Of a stretch of DNA of 64,000 bases, positions 50,476-61,379 are shown piece by piece. Position 1 is the stretch's first letter. The number at the start of each line of letters is the position of its first letter. The notes under the pieces were generated by a model, which searched no databases, was not told where the DNA came from, and was given only the letters and a program-made list of their open reading frames with translations. Both the position numbers and the translations under genes were made by a program. This DNA is from Pseudoips prasinana (lineage: Eukaryota; Arthropoda; Insecta; Lepidoptera; Nolidae), in the NCBI GenBank assembly GCA_951640165.1, contig OX621241.1, positions 382,001 through 446,000 of the forward strand, written 5' to 3'.

Positions 50476-51935
50476 TTTTTTTTTTTTTTTTTTTAAGGGA
50501 CTAGTCCCTCCCTCTTACCCACCACTGCAACTCCTGTAAGCCAGGATCAACATTGGCACACAATGAAATGACACTGAGTGGTGAGGCTCAGGCATGTCCC
50601 GGGGAATGGCTTTAACTGTCTTGGATCCCGCAACGAATTTAATCAGAAAGAAAAAATGGAGGAGTTAGAAATGAATAGTTCCACTTCCCTCCAGAGCAAA
50701 GCGGGAGACAGAATGATATAAAGAGGCTATAGCCTCATTAAACGAGAGAATTGCAACTAGAGAAGCCAGCTGCAAGAGCACCAAGGATTAATTTAAGGGT
50801 CCTAAGTGAGCTGTTATATTTGATTCCAATAGTAGGTATGGCAAAAGCGCTTAAACGCACGGAAGTTGTTCCTTGTTGCTACAAGATCCGTATAATAAAC
50901 TACTCCAGATATTGGTTGCAAGCTATTTAACATAATATCACGCTGATTTTGCCAGAGATCACATTCCCAAAGTATGTGGTGAGCGGTTTGTTCATATTCG
51001 TTACAGGAAGTTGAGCACAGACAGATTGGTGAAGATACTAATTTGACACTAAACAATTTACTTTTAAAATTGCCGTGTCCGGTAAGAAATTGTGCAACAC
51101 AATGGTCTATGATTAGCCAAGTTTTATTTAACCGTTCGCGTATGTCCGGAAAGAACTGGTGCAGATGGCGACCCTTGGTTGAGGTATTCCATCTACATTG
51201 CCATTCATTTAGCAGTTCGTCATTTAAGTTAGCAATTGGCATAAATAGCCTGGATATTTTAGCACGGTCGCGTAATGATAAGAAAAATCATTATTTAAAT
51301 TTTCTCGCGTAGAATAATACATCGCTGCTCGTCTTTTAACCTCAAGATCAACCGGAAGTACACCCGCTAGTACAGGTAGGGCCTCTGTGCTTACTGTTCT
51401 ATAGGCTTTACACAAAAATATCAACGCCAACCTTTGGCTTTTTAGTAATTTACGGCGAGCAGCTCCGATGGTAGCCCTATCAGCCCACACAGGCGAGCCG
51501 TAGCATATACACCCAAGATAAGTAGCTCCGTAAATGATTCTAAGAGTATTGAAAGAGAGGCCCCAGGTTGCCGTTGATATCCTTGTAAGTGCAAAAAAGT
51601 TTCTCTTAGCCTTTTCTCCAACTGATTTAATATGTTCTATAAACGAGAAGTTCTTTTCTAAAACTAAACCCAAATAACACGTGGATATCTTACGTTTTAC
51701 AGTAACATTATTCAGTTTTACGCTCGGGGGAGATTTTAGTTCACCCTTCAGAAGGAGTTGGTAGGTTTTATGGGGAGCAAATGTAAGGCGATTTCTTTTA
51801 CCCCATTCACTTATCATACTTAAACAAGTTTGAGCCAGATTTTCCAACTCTCTCCTGGAGTCACCCTGTATAAGTAAGAGGCCATCGTTTCCAGCCCCAA
51901 ACGGTACGAAGATATACCCATGTGGCATCCCATAT
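50476..51935 (-). mobile_element. jockey/R1-group LINE, 5'-truncated
   Basis: Minus orientation with the A-tail seen as a T run at 50476-50494, a ~320-bp 3' UTR, and coding sequence up to about 51935, where it is truncated just before the RT active site. Confidence 0.88.
50814..51928 (-). pseudogene. LINE reverse transcriptase C-terminal region, frameshifted
   Basis: Two overlapping frames join by a frameshift at 51224-51242. The upstream frame (51928-51224) starts at the remnant of the YADD box, now reading AGNDG. It continues through GLVLEKNFSFIEHIKS, YGSPVWAD, a QRLALIFLCKAYRTVSTEAL stretch and RRAAMYYSTREN. The downstream frame (51242-50814) has NEWQCRWNTSTKGRHLHQFF, QFLTGHGNFKSKLF, a Cys-rich PICLCSTSC and HHILWECDLW, ending YYWNQI. 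These are the post-RT regions of R1/LOA-type LINEs. No endonuclease or RT core is present, so it is dead. Confidence 0.87.
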
Positions 51936-52164
51936 CACCAGTACTTCATGACCCCAAGAAACCAGTGTTAAGTACCCGGACTCATGTATGTAATTATTTA
52001 CTGACTAGTTGTTTTTTATATATCTGCATACAAATGCACCTACTGACTTATACCATGTATTATATGTAGCCTATATAATGTCTCGAAATTTAGTTTTTAT
52101 TCGATTCTGTATATATAGAATAGGTATTATGGTTTATGACGTTTACATTTTTTTGTATATCAGA

Positions 52165-52320
52165 GGTCGACAAACGAGCAAGTGGGTCACCTGATGGTAA
52201 GTGATCACCGCCGCCCATGGACACTCGCAACACCAGAAAAGTCGCGGGTGCGTTGCCCGCCTTTAAGAGTCAGCAAACAAACAAGTGTTGCTGACCCTTC
52301 CCCCCACCCCAATGAGCTCT
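52165..52320 (+). repeat. dispersed repeat, 'ggtaagtggtcaccg' type
   Basis: 'cacctgatggtaagtgatca' and 'ccatggacactcgcaacacc'. Confidence 0.65.
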
Positions 52321-52329
52321 GGCGACCTT

Positions 52330-53110
52330 ACTCACACGCAGACACAACATTAAAATTTTAATGTTGGAATGTCATCTGTAAGGTGGAGGTAGTTGCCCAG
52401 TCGGGCTGCTCTTTGAGCGAATGAACGCTGTGACCTAGCTCTCTTAAAATCTTTGCAGTAACTAGAGTATTCGGCGTAAAATAATAGTGTGTACTACATA
52501 ACAAAAATACCGTTTAATTTATACTCATTTTGGGCCAGGAATATCCTCGCGCGTACACATGCCTATCCACGGAAGGTTCATTAGAATGTTATCAATGATT
52601 AAGGATCGCGTACAGGATAAACATACAGACAATCATTTGTATTATTATTATTACCTATAATAATGAAATATATTGCATTAATCGATGTCAGTCATCACAT
52701 ATACATATGTAATCATTCAAAAAATTCACCACTCACGCCTTTCTAGGTAAGTACAATACATGGAGAATACTGGAACAATAATAAAATATGTATCATATAC
52801 CGGCCATGAACTTGCGAATCGACCAAATAACTATTCGGCGTTACTGCCATTCTATTTATTTATTCGTAGAGACCATGTTTTAGAAACACAACATTTACAT
52901 AAACTCTGTTGCTATAAGAAACCGTACGATTTAAATAAGGACATGAATTTTATTATAACGAATAAATTATCATAATATTGGACAGAAAAACATCGAATGT
53001 GTTGGCGAGCTGAGGGCGGCTAGGGTTATCAAAACTAGGGACTATCAAAATAATTCACTATGAATATCATAACTGTTTAGGACGGAAAGATTCAAAAGTT
53101 TTGCTTTTCG
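52330..53110. other. unassigned spacer
   Basis: No supported feature. Confidence 0.4.
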
Positions 53111-53114
53111 AGGT

Positions 53115-53350
53115 GAATGAGGTAGGGGCCCACCTGTTGGTAAATTTTAATCGCTACTCATGGAAACTCGCAATGCCAGGGGGCACAGGAAATTGCTGCC
53201 TACCGTGAGATTAATACTATTTTTAAACCTCGTTTAAAGAAGTACATGTCGTAGGAGAAAACACCGCAGCAAGTAATTCATTCCAGAGCCTGCACGTACG
53301 TGGGATGTATGAACGCTGAAACCGAATCGTGCTGAACGAGATCGCTTCGA
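53115..53350 (+). repeat. dispersed repeat, 'ggtaagtggtcaccg' type, diverged
   Basis: 'ggcccacctgttggtaaatt' and 'catggaaactcgcaatgcc'. Its last part overlaps a minus-strand frame (RSRSARFGFSVHTSHVRAG) that looks like a retroelement-derived C-terminus. Confidence 0.5.
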
Positions 53351-53387
53351 GGTTGTATGGATTAACCCTACTGCGAGTGCGCATAGA

Positions 53388-53613
53388 GCGATGATAAAAA
53401 GTAATTCAGCAGCTCCAACAGTTCCTCTGAGCATTCCCCATGCGGTATTCAGTACTCCATGTGCGGGGGGACTTTTGCTTTATATAGCTTATACTCTCAA
53501 AAACACGGAGAACAACTGCTCTGAAAAAGTCCCCCCGCACATGGAGTACTGAATACCGCATGGGGAATGCTCAGAGGAACTGTTGGAGCTGCTGAATTAC
53601 TTTTTATCATCGC
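53388..53613. repeat. 89-bp perfect inverted repeat, 48-bp spacer
   Basis: Arms 53388-53476 and 53525-53613 are exact inverse complements by eye. The two arms therefore encode the same peptide start (MLRGTVGAAELLFIIA) on opposite strands. Spacer 53477-53524. The perfect match implies a recent origin. Confidence 0.9.
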
Positions 53614-53934
53614 AAGTCCCGACTATAAAGAAATACTAGCCAAAATGATTACAAATTTTAGTGTAATGGGTTGTAATATGAGCATTAAACTTCATTTCTT
53701 AAATTCGCATATTGATTTCTTTCCCGAAAATCTAGCAGCCGTTATCGAAGAGCGAGGAAAGGCGAAAGATTTCATCAGGATTTCAAAGAGCTTGAAGTCC
53801 GTTATCAAAGAAGATGGAATACTAGCATGATGGCGGACTATCGTTGGTTATTGAAGCGCGACGATCCAAAACGCAAATTTAAGCGAAAAGCGTTTCTGAT
53901 GGGATTTATATTATTTATCAAAATCTCTACATAA
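53614..53934 (+). pseudogene. C-terminal relic of a dispersed arthropod ORF
   Basis: The frame after the inverted repeat reads MGCNMSIKLHFLNSHIDFFP. After a frameshift near 53755 it continues GERFHQD...RYQRRWNTSMMADYRW...KRDDPKRKFKRK to a stop at 53932-53934. I recall this motif order (NMS-K-HFL-SH-DFFP ... GERFHQD ... MMADY-W) from numerous near-identical predicted proteins scattered in arthropod genomes, which suggests a transposon-borne ORF; I cannot name its class. The 5' part is replaced by the right arm of the inverted repeat. Confidence 0.65.
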
Positions 53935-53939
53935 ACGTA

Positions 53940-54585
53940 GTAAAAATCGCGTAACATCAATCAATTGCACTGTATTGTTTTTAAAGTAGGGTGCAGTTCA
54001 CAAAATACAGTTAAATTATAACCTCCTTTTTTAGAAGTCGGTTATTCCATAACTAACGATCTTTTCTTGACCACCACGTTGACAGAGTATTTATCAGTTA
54101 TTGATACTGCACTTTACTAAGATTTATCGTTGACATATTATTTTCCGCTTCATGCCTAAAAATATAACTCTTACCGATTATAAGCCAAATAAGTTAAAAT
54201 TAATGATCACGGAAGTCAATTTTCCATTAGGGCGGAAGCTACATTTGTTTTGATTTGAATATCGGATTGTCAACTTGTTCTATAAAATTTCGAACTAGTT
54301 TTAAATTGCCAAATTTTCTAAAAATGGCACAGTTCTAACTTATGGCAACCCTAAATTAGACAGAGTTGTCAATCCAGATAGTATCAGCAAGTTATTGTTA
54401 GATGTTATCTCAAGATATTTTAATTTTATTCAACTTCAAATATCTGTCAATTTCTTTCCATTAGCTGAATAATTAATAGGTAAACTTAACCTGCTATGGC
54501 CAGCGTAACACGGTGATAATTTCATAAGGAAAAATTACAACAGAATCACTCAGTTCAGCGTTATAATAAAATATTTTTAGGCCGA
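53940..54585. other. AT-rich spacer
   Basis: Only a MITE-terminus-like 'tggcaaccctaa' at about 54344 (compare 4837-5142). Confidence 0.35.
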
Positions 54586-54589
54586 GCCT

Positions 54590-54690
54590 ACTTGCGGTAC
54601 CTCTGGTGTTGACAGTACCTTTGCATGGGAGGCGGTGATCACACACCGTCCGGTCAGGTGACCCGCTTCATCGTTTGCTAAGTGAATAGC
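54590..54690 (-). repeat. dispersed repeat, 'ggtaagtggtcaccg' type, inverted
   Basis: 'gtacctctggtgttgacagt' and 'catgggaggcggtgatcaca'. Confidence 0.5.
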
Positions 54691-54699
54691 TTATTTGTC

Positions 54700-55374
54700 T
54701 ATTTATACCTAAATATGGTTATAACCCGTTTTCCTCATTGGTACCTATTAATATTTTACTAAAAATATCTAAGAATTACTCCGTGCTGTTACCTCGATAA
54801 CTGCCCGGGCACAAAAAACTCATGGCAAAAATGTGTTTATACATTAGTATAATTGAATGCATAGCATTCGAATGCCACATCCGTTTGAGTCCAACCTTTT
54901 CCCTCCAAATTTATGACCTTGTGTTCTCGGCTGGTTCCGAACAGATTTCGATAGAAAGTTGAAATGGTTTGCTGTAGGTATGTATACTTTCTTATCATAA
55001 ATATTATACTGGAGATAAACTGTGTGTTTCACGACCAAATCGGCAGAATATCTTTAGTACCTACTAAAATTATATATATAATAGTACCTACTATTCGTGA
55101 ACGTCTAGTAATTCTAAACGGAGAAAGAAATATTGAAACAATCCAAGACATTTTTATAATGGGTTTTACCAACTAGCTCTCACTAAATAAGTAGCTCTAC
55201 ATATATCGCCATCTCTTTTAATCGAGTATCGCACAATGTTAGCGTGTTTGTTTAAACCAAGCCTCGACAATACTACTGTATAAGCAAACATTACATTTAG
55301 CATACAACAAAATGATCTTCTATGTACCTAATAGAAAATCATTTTTATTTGACATAAAAGCGCTCAGAAATCTC
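54700..55374. other. unassigned spacer
   Basis: No supported feature. Confidence 0.4.
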
Positions 55375-55605
55375 TCTGTGTACTATGAGCATTATACTGC
55401 AATCGCCAACCCGTCTGCCAGGCGTAGCGATTACTATTATGGCATATCTCTCCAAATGATGGACACAAATCCATTGCGGAAATATTCTGGGGGCCTCATC
55501 AAAATATGTCAGCCCAGCAGTGGACGTCTCCACTGCTGGGCTGTGGACAATTTGTTACAGATTTATCATTAAAAGCCGAATGACGATTAGGCCGATATGA
55601 TGATG
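55375..55605 (+). repeat. LINE 3' end, second (GATGAT)-tailed family, with fold-back
   Basis: 'gcattatactgcaatcgcca' ... 'ggccgatatgatgatgat'. A perfect 15-bp-arm hairpin ('cagcccagcagtgga', loop 'cgtc') sits at about 55511-55544, where other copies carry a single 'cagcagtgga'. Confidence 0.6.
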
Positions 55606-55731
55606 ATTCAAAAATGAGTAGTGATTATTTTAACGATAAATAATAATAATAAAACATTGATTTCAGATAATTGCATCCATAGTATTGTTAGTAAATTAAT
55701 CTTAAAGAGCTATGTTAGTGTAAAAATAAAT

Positions 55732-56075
55732 TTAATTAATTAGCCAACCCCTACGATTTTGCCCACCCAGTGGCTTAATGGTTCTCAGAATGGTGTTGTG
55801 ACTAGCACGCGTCCGGTGCAGTATTGACGCCACTCTCTTGCGGATAATCGCATGGAAACCATCCGTATAGGTATCTGCAAACATTTGCGATGCACTACAG
55901 TGCCTTGGTAGTCCCAGCAACACTCTGAAACCATTGTTGTATTGAACCCGAAGGGCGTTATAAGCTTGGCGAGTATACCTAATCCACAGGCTACAGGTGT
56001 AGAAAGATTGACAGTAGGCTTTGAAAAGAGTTATCTTCACCTGCTTACTACACCAATAAATCTGTAACAATTTTT
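55732..56075 (-). pseudogene. LINE reverse transcriptase C-terminal fragment
   Basis: 112-codon frame with KQVKITLFKAYCQSFYTCSLW, then YNALRVQYNNGFRVLLGLPR and HCSASQMFADTYTDGFHAIIRK. This is the conserved tail of CR1/jockey-type LINE polymerases seen in many insect genomes. No active-site motifs included. Confidence 0.8.
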
Positions 56076-56485
56076 TTTAAGGATTCCGTATCGAAAGAGT
56101 TAAACCCCTAACCTGTTACTAAGACTCGATCCACTGTCTGTCTGTCTGTCCGTCTCTCACCAGGCTGTAACCCATGAACCGTGATAGTTTGTCAGTTGAA
56201 AATTTCCCAGATAGATTGATATAGATTAGACTAAAAAATAGAATAAAATCAATATTAAAAGGGGCTCCCATATAACAAACGTAAGTTTTTGGCATTTTAC
56301 GAAAGTAATAAATGAATTGAAATGTCTTGCTGTGGCGAATTTTCGCCAATAGTAATTTCAGATGACGCGTTCAGAAATATTGATATGGTTAGATTGAATC
56401 GATCCGAAACACGTACTCAATTATGGAGGTAGGCCCTTAAACCATTTTAATCGGACTGTGATTTACAAATCAATGATTTTGTGAA

Positions 56486-56610
56486 TGTTGAGGCCTGTGC
56501 CCGTGGAAACCTGGTATCGGGCTTCCACGGGGCCTAATGGAAAAAATAGCAGCTATAAAAGAGACCAGTAGCCCCAGACGAAGATTGTAGTATACACAGC
56601 CTGTTGTAAG
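56486..56610 (+). promoter_or_regulatory. TATA-box promoter, possibly a solo LTR
   Basis: 'agctataaaagagacc' (TATA at 56554) lies 68 bp after a 'tgttgaggcctgtgcccg' start that resembles an LTR 5' end. A short hairpin ('gcccgtggaa' / 'ttccacggggc') is between them. No partner LTR or coding sequence is seen. It could equally be an ordinary promoter. Confidence 0.25.
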
Positions 56611-57179
56611 AAACAATTAAATGCGTCAGAGTGAGAGTGGCCAAGTTAGATTCAGAATTTAAATATAAAGTCTATATTATATAAAGTCCTTATAAACATT
56701 GCATGAATAGCCAATATTTTTTCGCATATTAATACAAGAACGATCAAGTTGATAAGTTTCAATAAGAGATGTTAACTTGGCAGATTTTCGGCTTCAGCGG
56801 CCAATCTCTAAGCAGACTAGCCTCTGAATGTGATTAAACACACCATCGGGACCAAACCAAGACCAACGAGGCAGTCCAGTAAGTTTTGATGACATAAATA
56901 TTTATGGCCATTTGGAAAAAGCCTCTACCTGATCAAAACGATTACCTAACTATCCATGGGGACGTTAATTGTAAAATACGTTTAACCTAAAAACATCGTA
57001 AAGGTGTTCGGCCGCGTTATAGTAATAAACGATGACAAAGGGCGCGCATCGAGCTTCGTTTGTTGACCTCCAAATATGAACTATCGTCCACCACACGGCA
57101 TGCCACAGTACGCAACTAAGCCGTACCCAAACAGCCCACTGAGTATTTATAAATTACGCCTTAATTTATATATAGTGTT
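56611..57179. other. unassigned spacer
   Basis: No supported feature. Confidence 0.4.
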
Positions 57180-57378
57180 TTAAAGACAACGCCCGTACTA
57201 GGTAATTTAATCCCTGTGTCGCGGGGTACTTTACAAACATATAATAGACGGACACAAATTACATTCAGACTCAGAACAACTATTTATGGGTCACACAAAC
57301 AGTTGTCCGGCGCGGGACTCAAACCCGCGACACGAAGAGGCGAAGCGATTGTCTCAGCCGCTGCGCCACACGTGCAGT
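57180..57378 (-). mobile_element. SINE family A, best full-length copy
   Basis: Runs from 'agacaacgcccgtactagg' through 'cgcggggtactttacaaac' and 'cagactcagaacaactattt' to the inverse B box 'cgggactcaaacccgcg' (57312-57328) and 'cgctgcgccacacgtgcagt'. Useful as the family reference. Confidence 0.88.
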
Positions 57379-57379
57379 C

Positions 57380-58065
57380 ACTCTCTTACATCGAAAATTA
57401 TATTTTTCTCAACAAAAATGAAACAATGGGAACAGACTGATATTTATATATTTTACTTATCAGATAAAATTGAAAATAGTTTTGGTCATAGATTTACATA
57501 ATTCGGAAATTTTTGCAAAAATATCAAATGAATGAAATGAAAATGTGAAATATAAATGTTTATTTGCTAAAGAGATAAATATTTAAAAGTGCTCTTAAAA
57601 AAAGTTTTATGTAACAGGATAAATCAAGTCCCCAAATTTTCGGATTACATACTTAAATCTGTCTCTAGGATTTTATAAGATTTATAAAATATCTTATACT
57701 TTGTAAGAGTAAATCTGCAGTTTTACGTCGTCGCTTCCTTCTTCCTAGTGAGTTTATTTTTATCAGAGAATGCAGTCCGTGAATTGAATACGTAATTTAA
57801 TATTTAATCATGCAGGCAGTAGTTATCCTAGTTTTGGCATTGTTCCAGCCGCCGTTTTGGCCTCCAACATATCTTACGATCAGTTTTCTAATAATGAAAG
57901 CTGGGATCGACCGCTTTCATGCTCCGATCCACGACGAGCCAAGCGTTAAAGCTCGCTCACCGCTTAAAAACCGGTACGGATAACATAATATCATAAAAAT
58001 ATTTATATCCTGAAATTCTGCAGCCCGTTCGTTTCAACTTCAGTTGCGACTCAGACTAAATTCAA
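57380..58065. other. unassigned spacer
   Basis: A weak repeat-like stretch at about 57820-57960 ('ggcagtagttatcctagttt'). Otherwise nothing. Confidence 0.35.
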
Positions 58066-58203
58066 TCCTACTAATATTATAAATGCGAAAGTTTGTGAGG
58101 ATTGATGGATGTTTGTTACTTTTCATCTATAGCTTATACATCCGAATGACACATAGCTACAAATTATAAAGTTAACACAGGTGAAGCAGCAGGGCAGAGC
58201 TAA
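58066..58203 (+). mobile_element. short non-autonomous Helitron
   Basis: 138 bp. Starts TCCTACTAATATTATAAATG after A and ends 'gcagggcagagCTAA' before T. The 3' hairpin is degraded. Confidence 0.7.
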
Positions 58204-58204
58204 T

Positions 58205-58550
58205 ATATCATTTGATATTATACATATGTATAAAACGTAATCTTATTCTATTACCAACTTTGTGTTAGCTTAATAATTACAGACCAAATTATACTTTTCA
58301 ACTTATATTAATTTAATTTAATCTTTATTTCAGACATAAATGTACAATGACAGATATAGTCCATAATTTAATTACGAAACTAGGGGTAGTACGGGTTGTT
58401 AGTAGTACACAGAAATAAATACAAAAAAGTGTTAGTAATTTGTTAGTAAACAAAACAGATTAAAATGATTATTACTATCTTCTTTTTTCTTTTTCAACTT
58501 ATAGTTTGATAGTTTTTTGTCGAGTTACTGCTTTGTTGTATCGACTGTGA
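58205..58550. other. AT-rich spacer
   Basis: No supported feature. Confidence 0.4.
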
Positions 58551-58554
58551 CATG

Positions 58555-58670
58555 GCACTGCCCCGCTCGGGGCTGCAGGGGGCAGCACTGGGCAAGGGGA
58601 TGGTTTAATGTGGCCATTTGTCAGCGCTATGGGACAGCCGCGCCTCACTAATAATGTTAATAACTAGAGA
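58555..58670. other. GC-rich non-coding island
   Basis: 'gccccgctcggggctgcagg' and 'gggacagccgcgcctcacta'. No ORF. Confidence 0.25.
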
Positions 58671-58674
58671 CCGT

Positions 58675-59285
58675 GTGCCAGTAGAACGCTGCATACGTTT
58701 GTGTGGCCACTCATTTCCGTAAAGCTGTTGACATATGATAGGGTTCGTAACTTATATACTTTTGGTAATTGAGGAATTGAAACGAATAATAATAATTTAA
58801 ATGGGCTAGAGCTCTATGCTTTGGGTCTACTTACATATTATTATATGTACACTCATTTGGGGAAGCACCCAAGACCATGATTATTATCTATGGTGCTAGG
58901 TTTTTTGGGCAAGTTTGTTAGAGTTCATCGGGGAGTTGGTATACAAATCGTGAGTGATACCATGTGTGTTGAAAACGTCTTAAATACAGTACTAATTGCT
59001 TAGTACTTTAATATTTGCGGCTTTAATTACTTAAAATCGTAAGTAGTTTCAGTACCATCCAATTCATTTTAAAATATCTACTAGATTAACCTATTTGAAT
59101 ACTAAACCATAAATTTATTTTCTATTTGTGATGTCCCAACCTAATAAGTTTCATTGTGCCGCCATTCCTATTTACTGTTTTACTCGTCTAACTTCTCCGC
59201 TAGCACAGTTCTGTCTACTACTATATATCAAGCTCTATATTTTCCTTCTTTCTACTTTTATTAAAAGAGTCTGTTAAATTATTTA
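58675..59285. other. unassigned spacer
   Basis: No supported feature. Confidence 0.4.
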
Positions 59286-59289
59286 ATCA

Positions 59290-59520
59290 CAGAATTCTGA
59301 GTTCAGTTCCCGAATGGAGCCAAAAACTATTTGTAAATGTTTCCTGTTAAGATCATTTCCTAATAGCAACCCACAATCAAGAAGTGGGCGGTGTACACCG
59401 CCGCGTCTTGACGAGCACGTCAGACAGTGTGTCACCTTACTGCTCTCGGATCACGAGAGTGCACCGGTGTTTGCGTACACACTTACGCACTAAGTGTAAT
59501 ATATCCCACGCAGACGAGAT
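59290..59520 (+). repeat. SINE family D, diverged
   Basis: B-box-like 'gagttcagttcccgaatgg', then 'ctctcggatcacgagagtgc' and 'atatcccacgcagac', in the family D order. Confidence 0.5.
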
Positions 59521-59689
59521 ATCATGTCATTAAATTTGTCCAATAAAATATTCTTTTTCATCCTTGCCTTTTACTCATTTTTATCTAGTAAAGCCTCTTG
59601 ACTTGATGATTCTCCCTTGCACCTAACCACAATCCTCATTGTTTTTACTAAAGCTAGCTTTTTTTTATACAACTTAGTTGGCAAACAAG

Positions 59690-59870
59690 CATACGACTCA
59701 CCGGATGGTAAGTGCTCACCGTAGCCTATGAACACTTGCAACACCAGGGGCATCATTAGCGCGTTGCCAACCCTTTAGAAACCTTACAATTCCCTTTTTG
59801 AAGGGCCCCATGCTGTAGTCTCTTGCCCCCATTAGCTCGGTGCGGGAATCAATTCCATGTTTTACCAGTC
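59690..59870 (+). repeat. dispersed repeat, 'ggtaagtggtcaccg' type
   Basis: 'ccggatggtaagtgctcacc', 'acacttgcaacaccaggggc' and 'gccccatgctgtagtctc'. Best copy in the window. Confidence 0.7.
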
Positions 59871-59999
59871 GCGGCCACTATTATTAAATACAATTAAGTC
59901 CATCCTCCTTTACACCGTGTTGTGGCCTCCAAATACGCCAGTTCTTAGCAGGTCGGTGTACTTACGTCATCCATCACAGTGATATAGTTCCGAGTAGAT

Positions 60000-60120
60000 A
60001 TTTGGAGTGTTCTGAATGGTTTGCCGAGGCGGGCGAGGTGAGGGCGCGCCACAGGTCGCAGCCCCGCGCCGCTGCGCCACAGGTGGGGGCGCCCCCGCAC
60101 CGCCACACCCACACATTCGC
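60000..60120. other. GC-rich non-coding island
   Basis: 'gaggcgggcgaggtgagggc' and 'gtgggggcgcccccgcaccg'. The minus-strand 60-codon frame is Gly/Pro/Ala-rich and not convincing. Confidence 0.3.
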
Positions 60121-60220
60121 ATACACAGAATGTGACAAATATAGAGCATTTACTTAAATATCTATGGGTAAGACTTTTGTTTTGATTGGACTTGTCACAC
60201 GATCATCCAAAAAAATTAAT

Positions 60221-60372
60221 GACACTGGCCAGTGAGGTTCAGGCACGTTTCGGAGAATCTCTTCAACCGTCTTGGATATCGCAACGAGTTTGATCAAAAA
60301 TAAATAAGGAGGAGTTTGAAATAAAGTAGTTCCACTTCCCTCTAGAGTAAACTGGAAGATAGAATGATCTTT
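60221..60372 (-). repeat. jockey/R1-group LINE 3' UTR fragment
   Basis: 'gaggttcaggcacgtttcgg', 'tcaaccgtcttggatatcgc' and 'gtagttccacttccctctag' match 50580-50720 in the same orientation. Confidence 0.75.
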
Positions 60373-60395
60373 ATGGCTAAGAAGTTCTCATAGTC

Positions 60396-60655
60396 TTCTG
60401 TCGCCGTGACTCAGTTGAACCTGCTTTTTAATCCAAAGGTTACAGGTTCGAGCCTCATACAAAACAAATATTTTTGTTCATGAACATATTGTAAATACTC
60501 TTGGTCTCCGTGTTTGCTGTGTAGGTAGGTACTGAACGTATGTATGTACTAAATTAAAACTAAATAAATATTTATATCCCTTGTCTAGTATACATAGCAC
60601 AAGCTTTGCTTAGTTTGGGCTAGATGGCGTTGTGTGACATGTCTCGGATGATAAT
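60396..60655 (+). repeat. SINE family C, diverged
   Basis: 'tgtcgccgtgactcagttga' (head), 'acaggttcgagcctcat' (B box), 3' end 'catagcacaagctttgctta'. Confidence 0.75.
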
Positions 60656-60665
60656 TTATTTATGA

Positions 60666-60840
60666 CTAGCTGTGCCCCGCGGTATTACCTGCGTTAAACT
60701 TTATAAATTATAGCCTATGTGTTAATACAGGGTGTCAGCTATCTCCATACGAAATTTTATTAATAGTTCCAGCCGTTTAGACCTGAAGAAGTAACAAACA
60801 TACACACTCACAATCTTTCGCCTTTATAATATTAGTGTAA
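60666..60840 (-). mobile_element. short non-autonomous Helitron
   Basis: On the minus strand the 3' terminus is hairpin 'cgcaggtaataccgcg', 'gggcacagCTAG', then T. The 5' end is near 'actaatattataaaggcg'. Confidence 0.72.
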
Positions 60841-60856
60841 TAGGTGTGAAGATTTC

Positions 60857-61000
60857 TACGTTCCCAGTATCATGGGGTCACAAAACACAGCCAGACTCAG
60901 ACAAACTGGGCTCATGCATAGGACATACAAATAGTTGTATATGCAGGGATTGAACCCGGAATAAGAAGGCGTCAAATTAGCGAAACGACTGCCTACCCAA
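60857..61000 (-). repeat. SINE family A, diverged
   Basis: 'ccagactcagacaaact', inverse B box 'gggattgaacccgg' (60948-60961). Confidence 0.65.
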
Positions 61001-61096
61001 ATATTACAGACACTACGAGCTCTACTCTAGCTTGTGTGATGTCCCTTATAAAATATGCTAGTAACAAGTGAACGACAACTTATCTTAAAACGTACC

Positions 61097-61150
61097 TAAG
61101 GGCATGGACAGCTTTAATGTTGCACATATTGAAGCTGTCCATAGCCCTTA
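61097..61150. repeat. 18-bp-arm hairpin
   Basis: 'taagggcatggacagctt' pairs with 61132-61150 with a single bulged base; 17-base loop. Confidence 0.7.
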
Positions 61151-61267
61151 AATACATATTTCTTATTATACCTAAATCTGTCTGTATTCATTTCAAATGA
61201 GAACACTAGAAAGGTTAAAGGTAAGCTAAAAGACAGGCAATAAATTTGCACAACTTTTTATAGTTAT

Positions 61268-61379
61268 AAAAAACCGGCCAAGTGCGAGTCGGACTCGCCC
61301 ATGTAAGGTTCCGTAAACGCAAGTATTTCAGTTGATTAAATGTCTCATTTACAATTTTCATTTATTCTTTTTATTTGTC
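61268..61379 (+). repeat. 'aaccggccaagtgcgagtcgg' repeat, 5' part
   Basis: Same start as the repeat nested in the 45300 Helitron, including 'aagtatttcagttgattaaa'. Confidence 0.65.

Noticed and set aside
57216..57501. Two overlapping ORFs of 71-74 codons
   Set aside because: Translations of a SINE A copy.
59967..60149. 60-codon Gly/Pro/Ala-rich ORF
   Set aside because: Compositional artefact of a GC-rich island.
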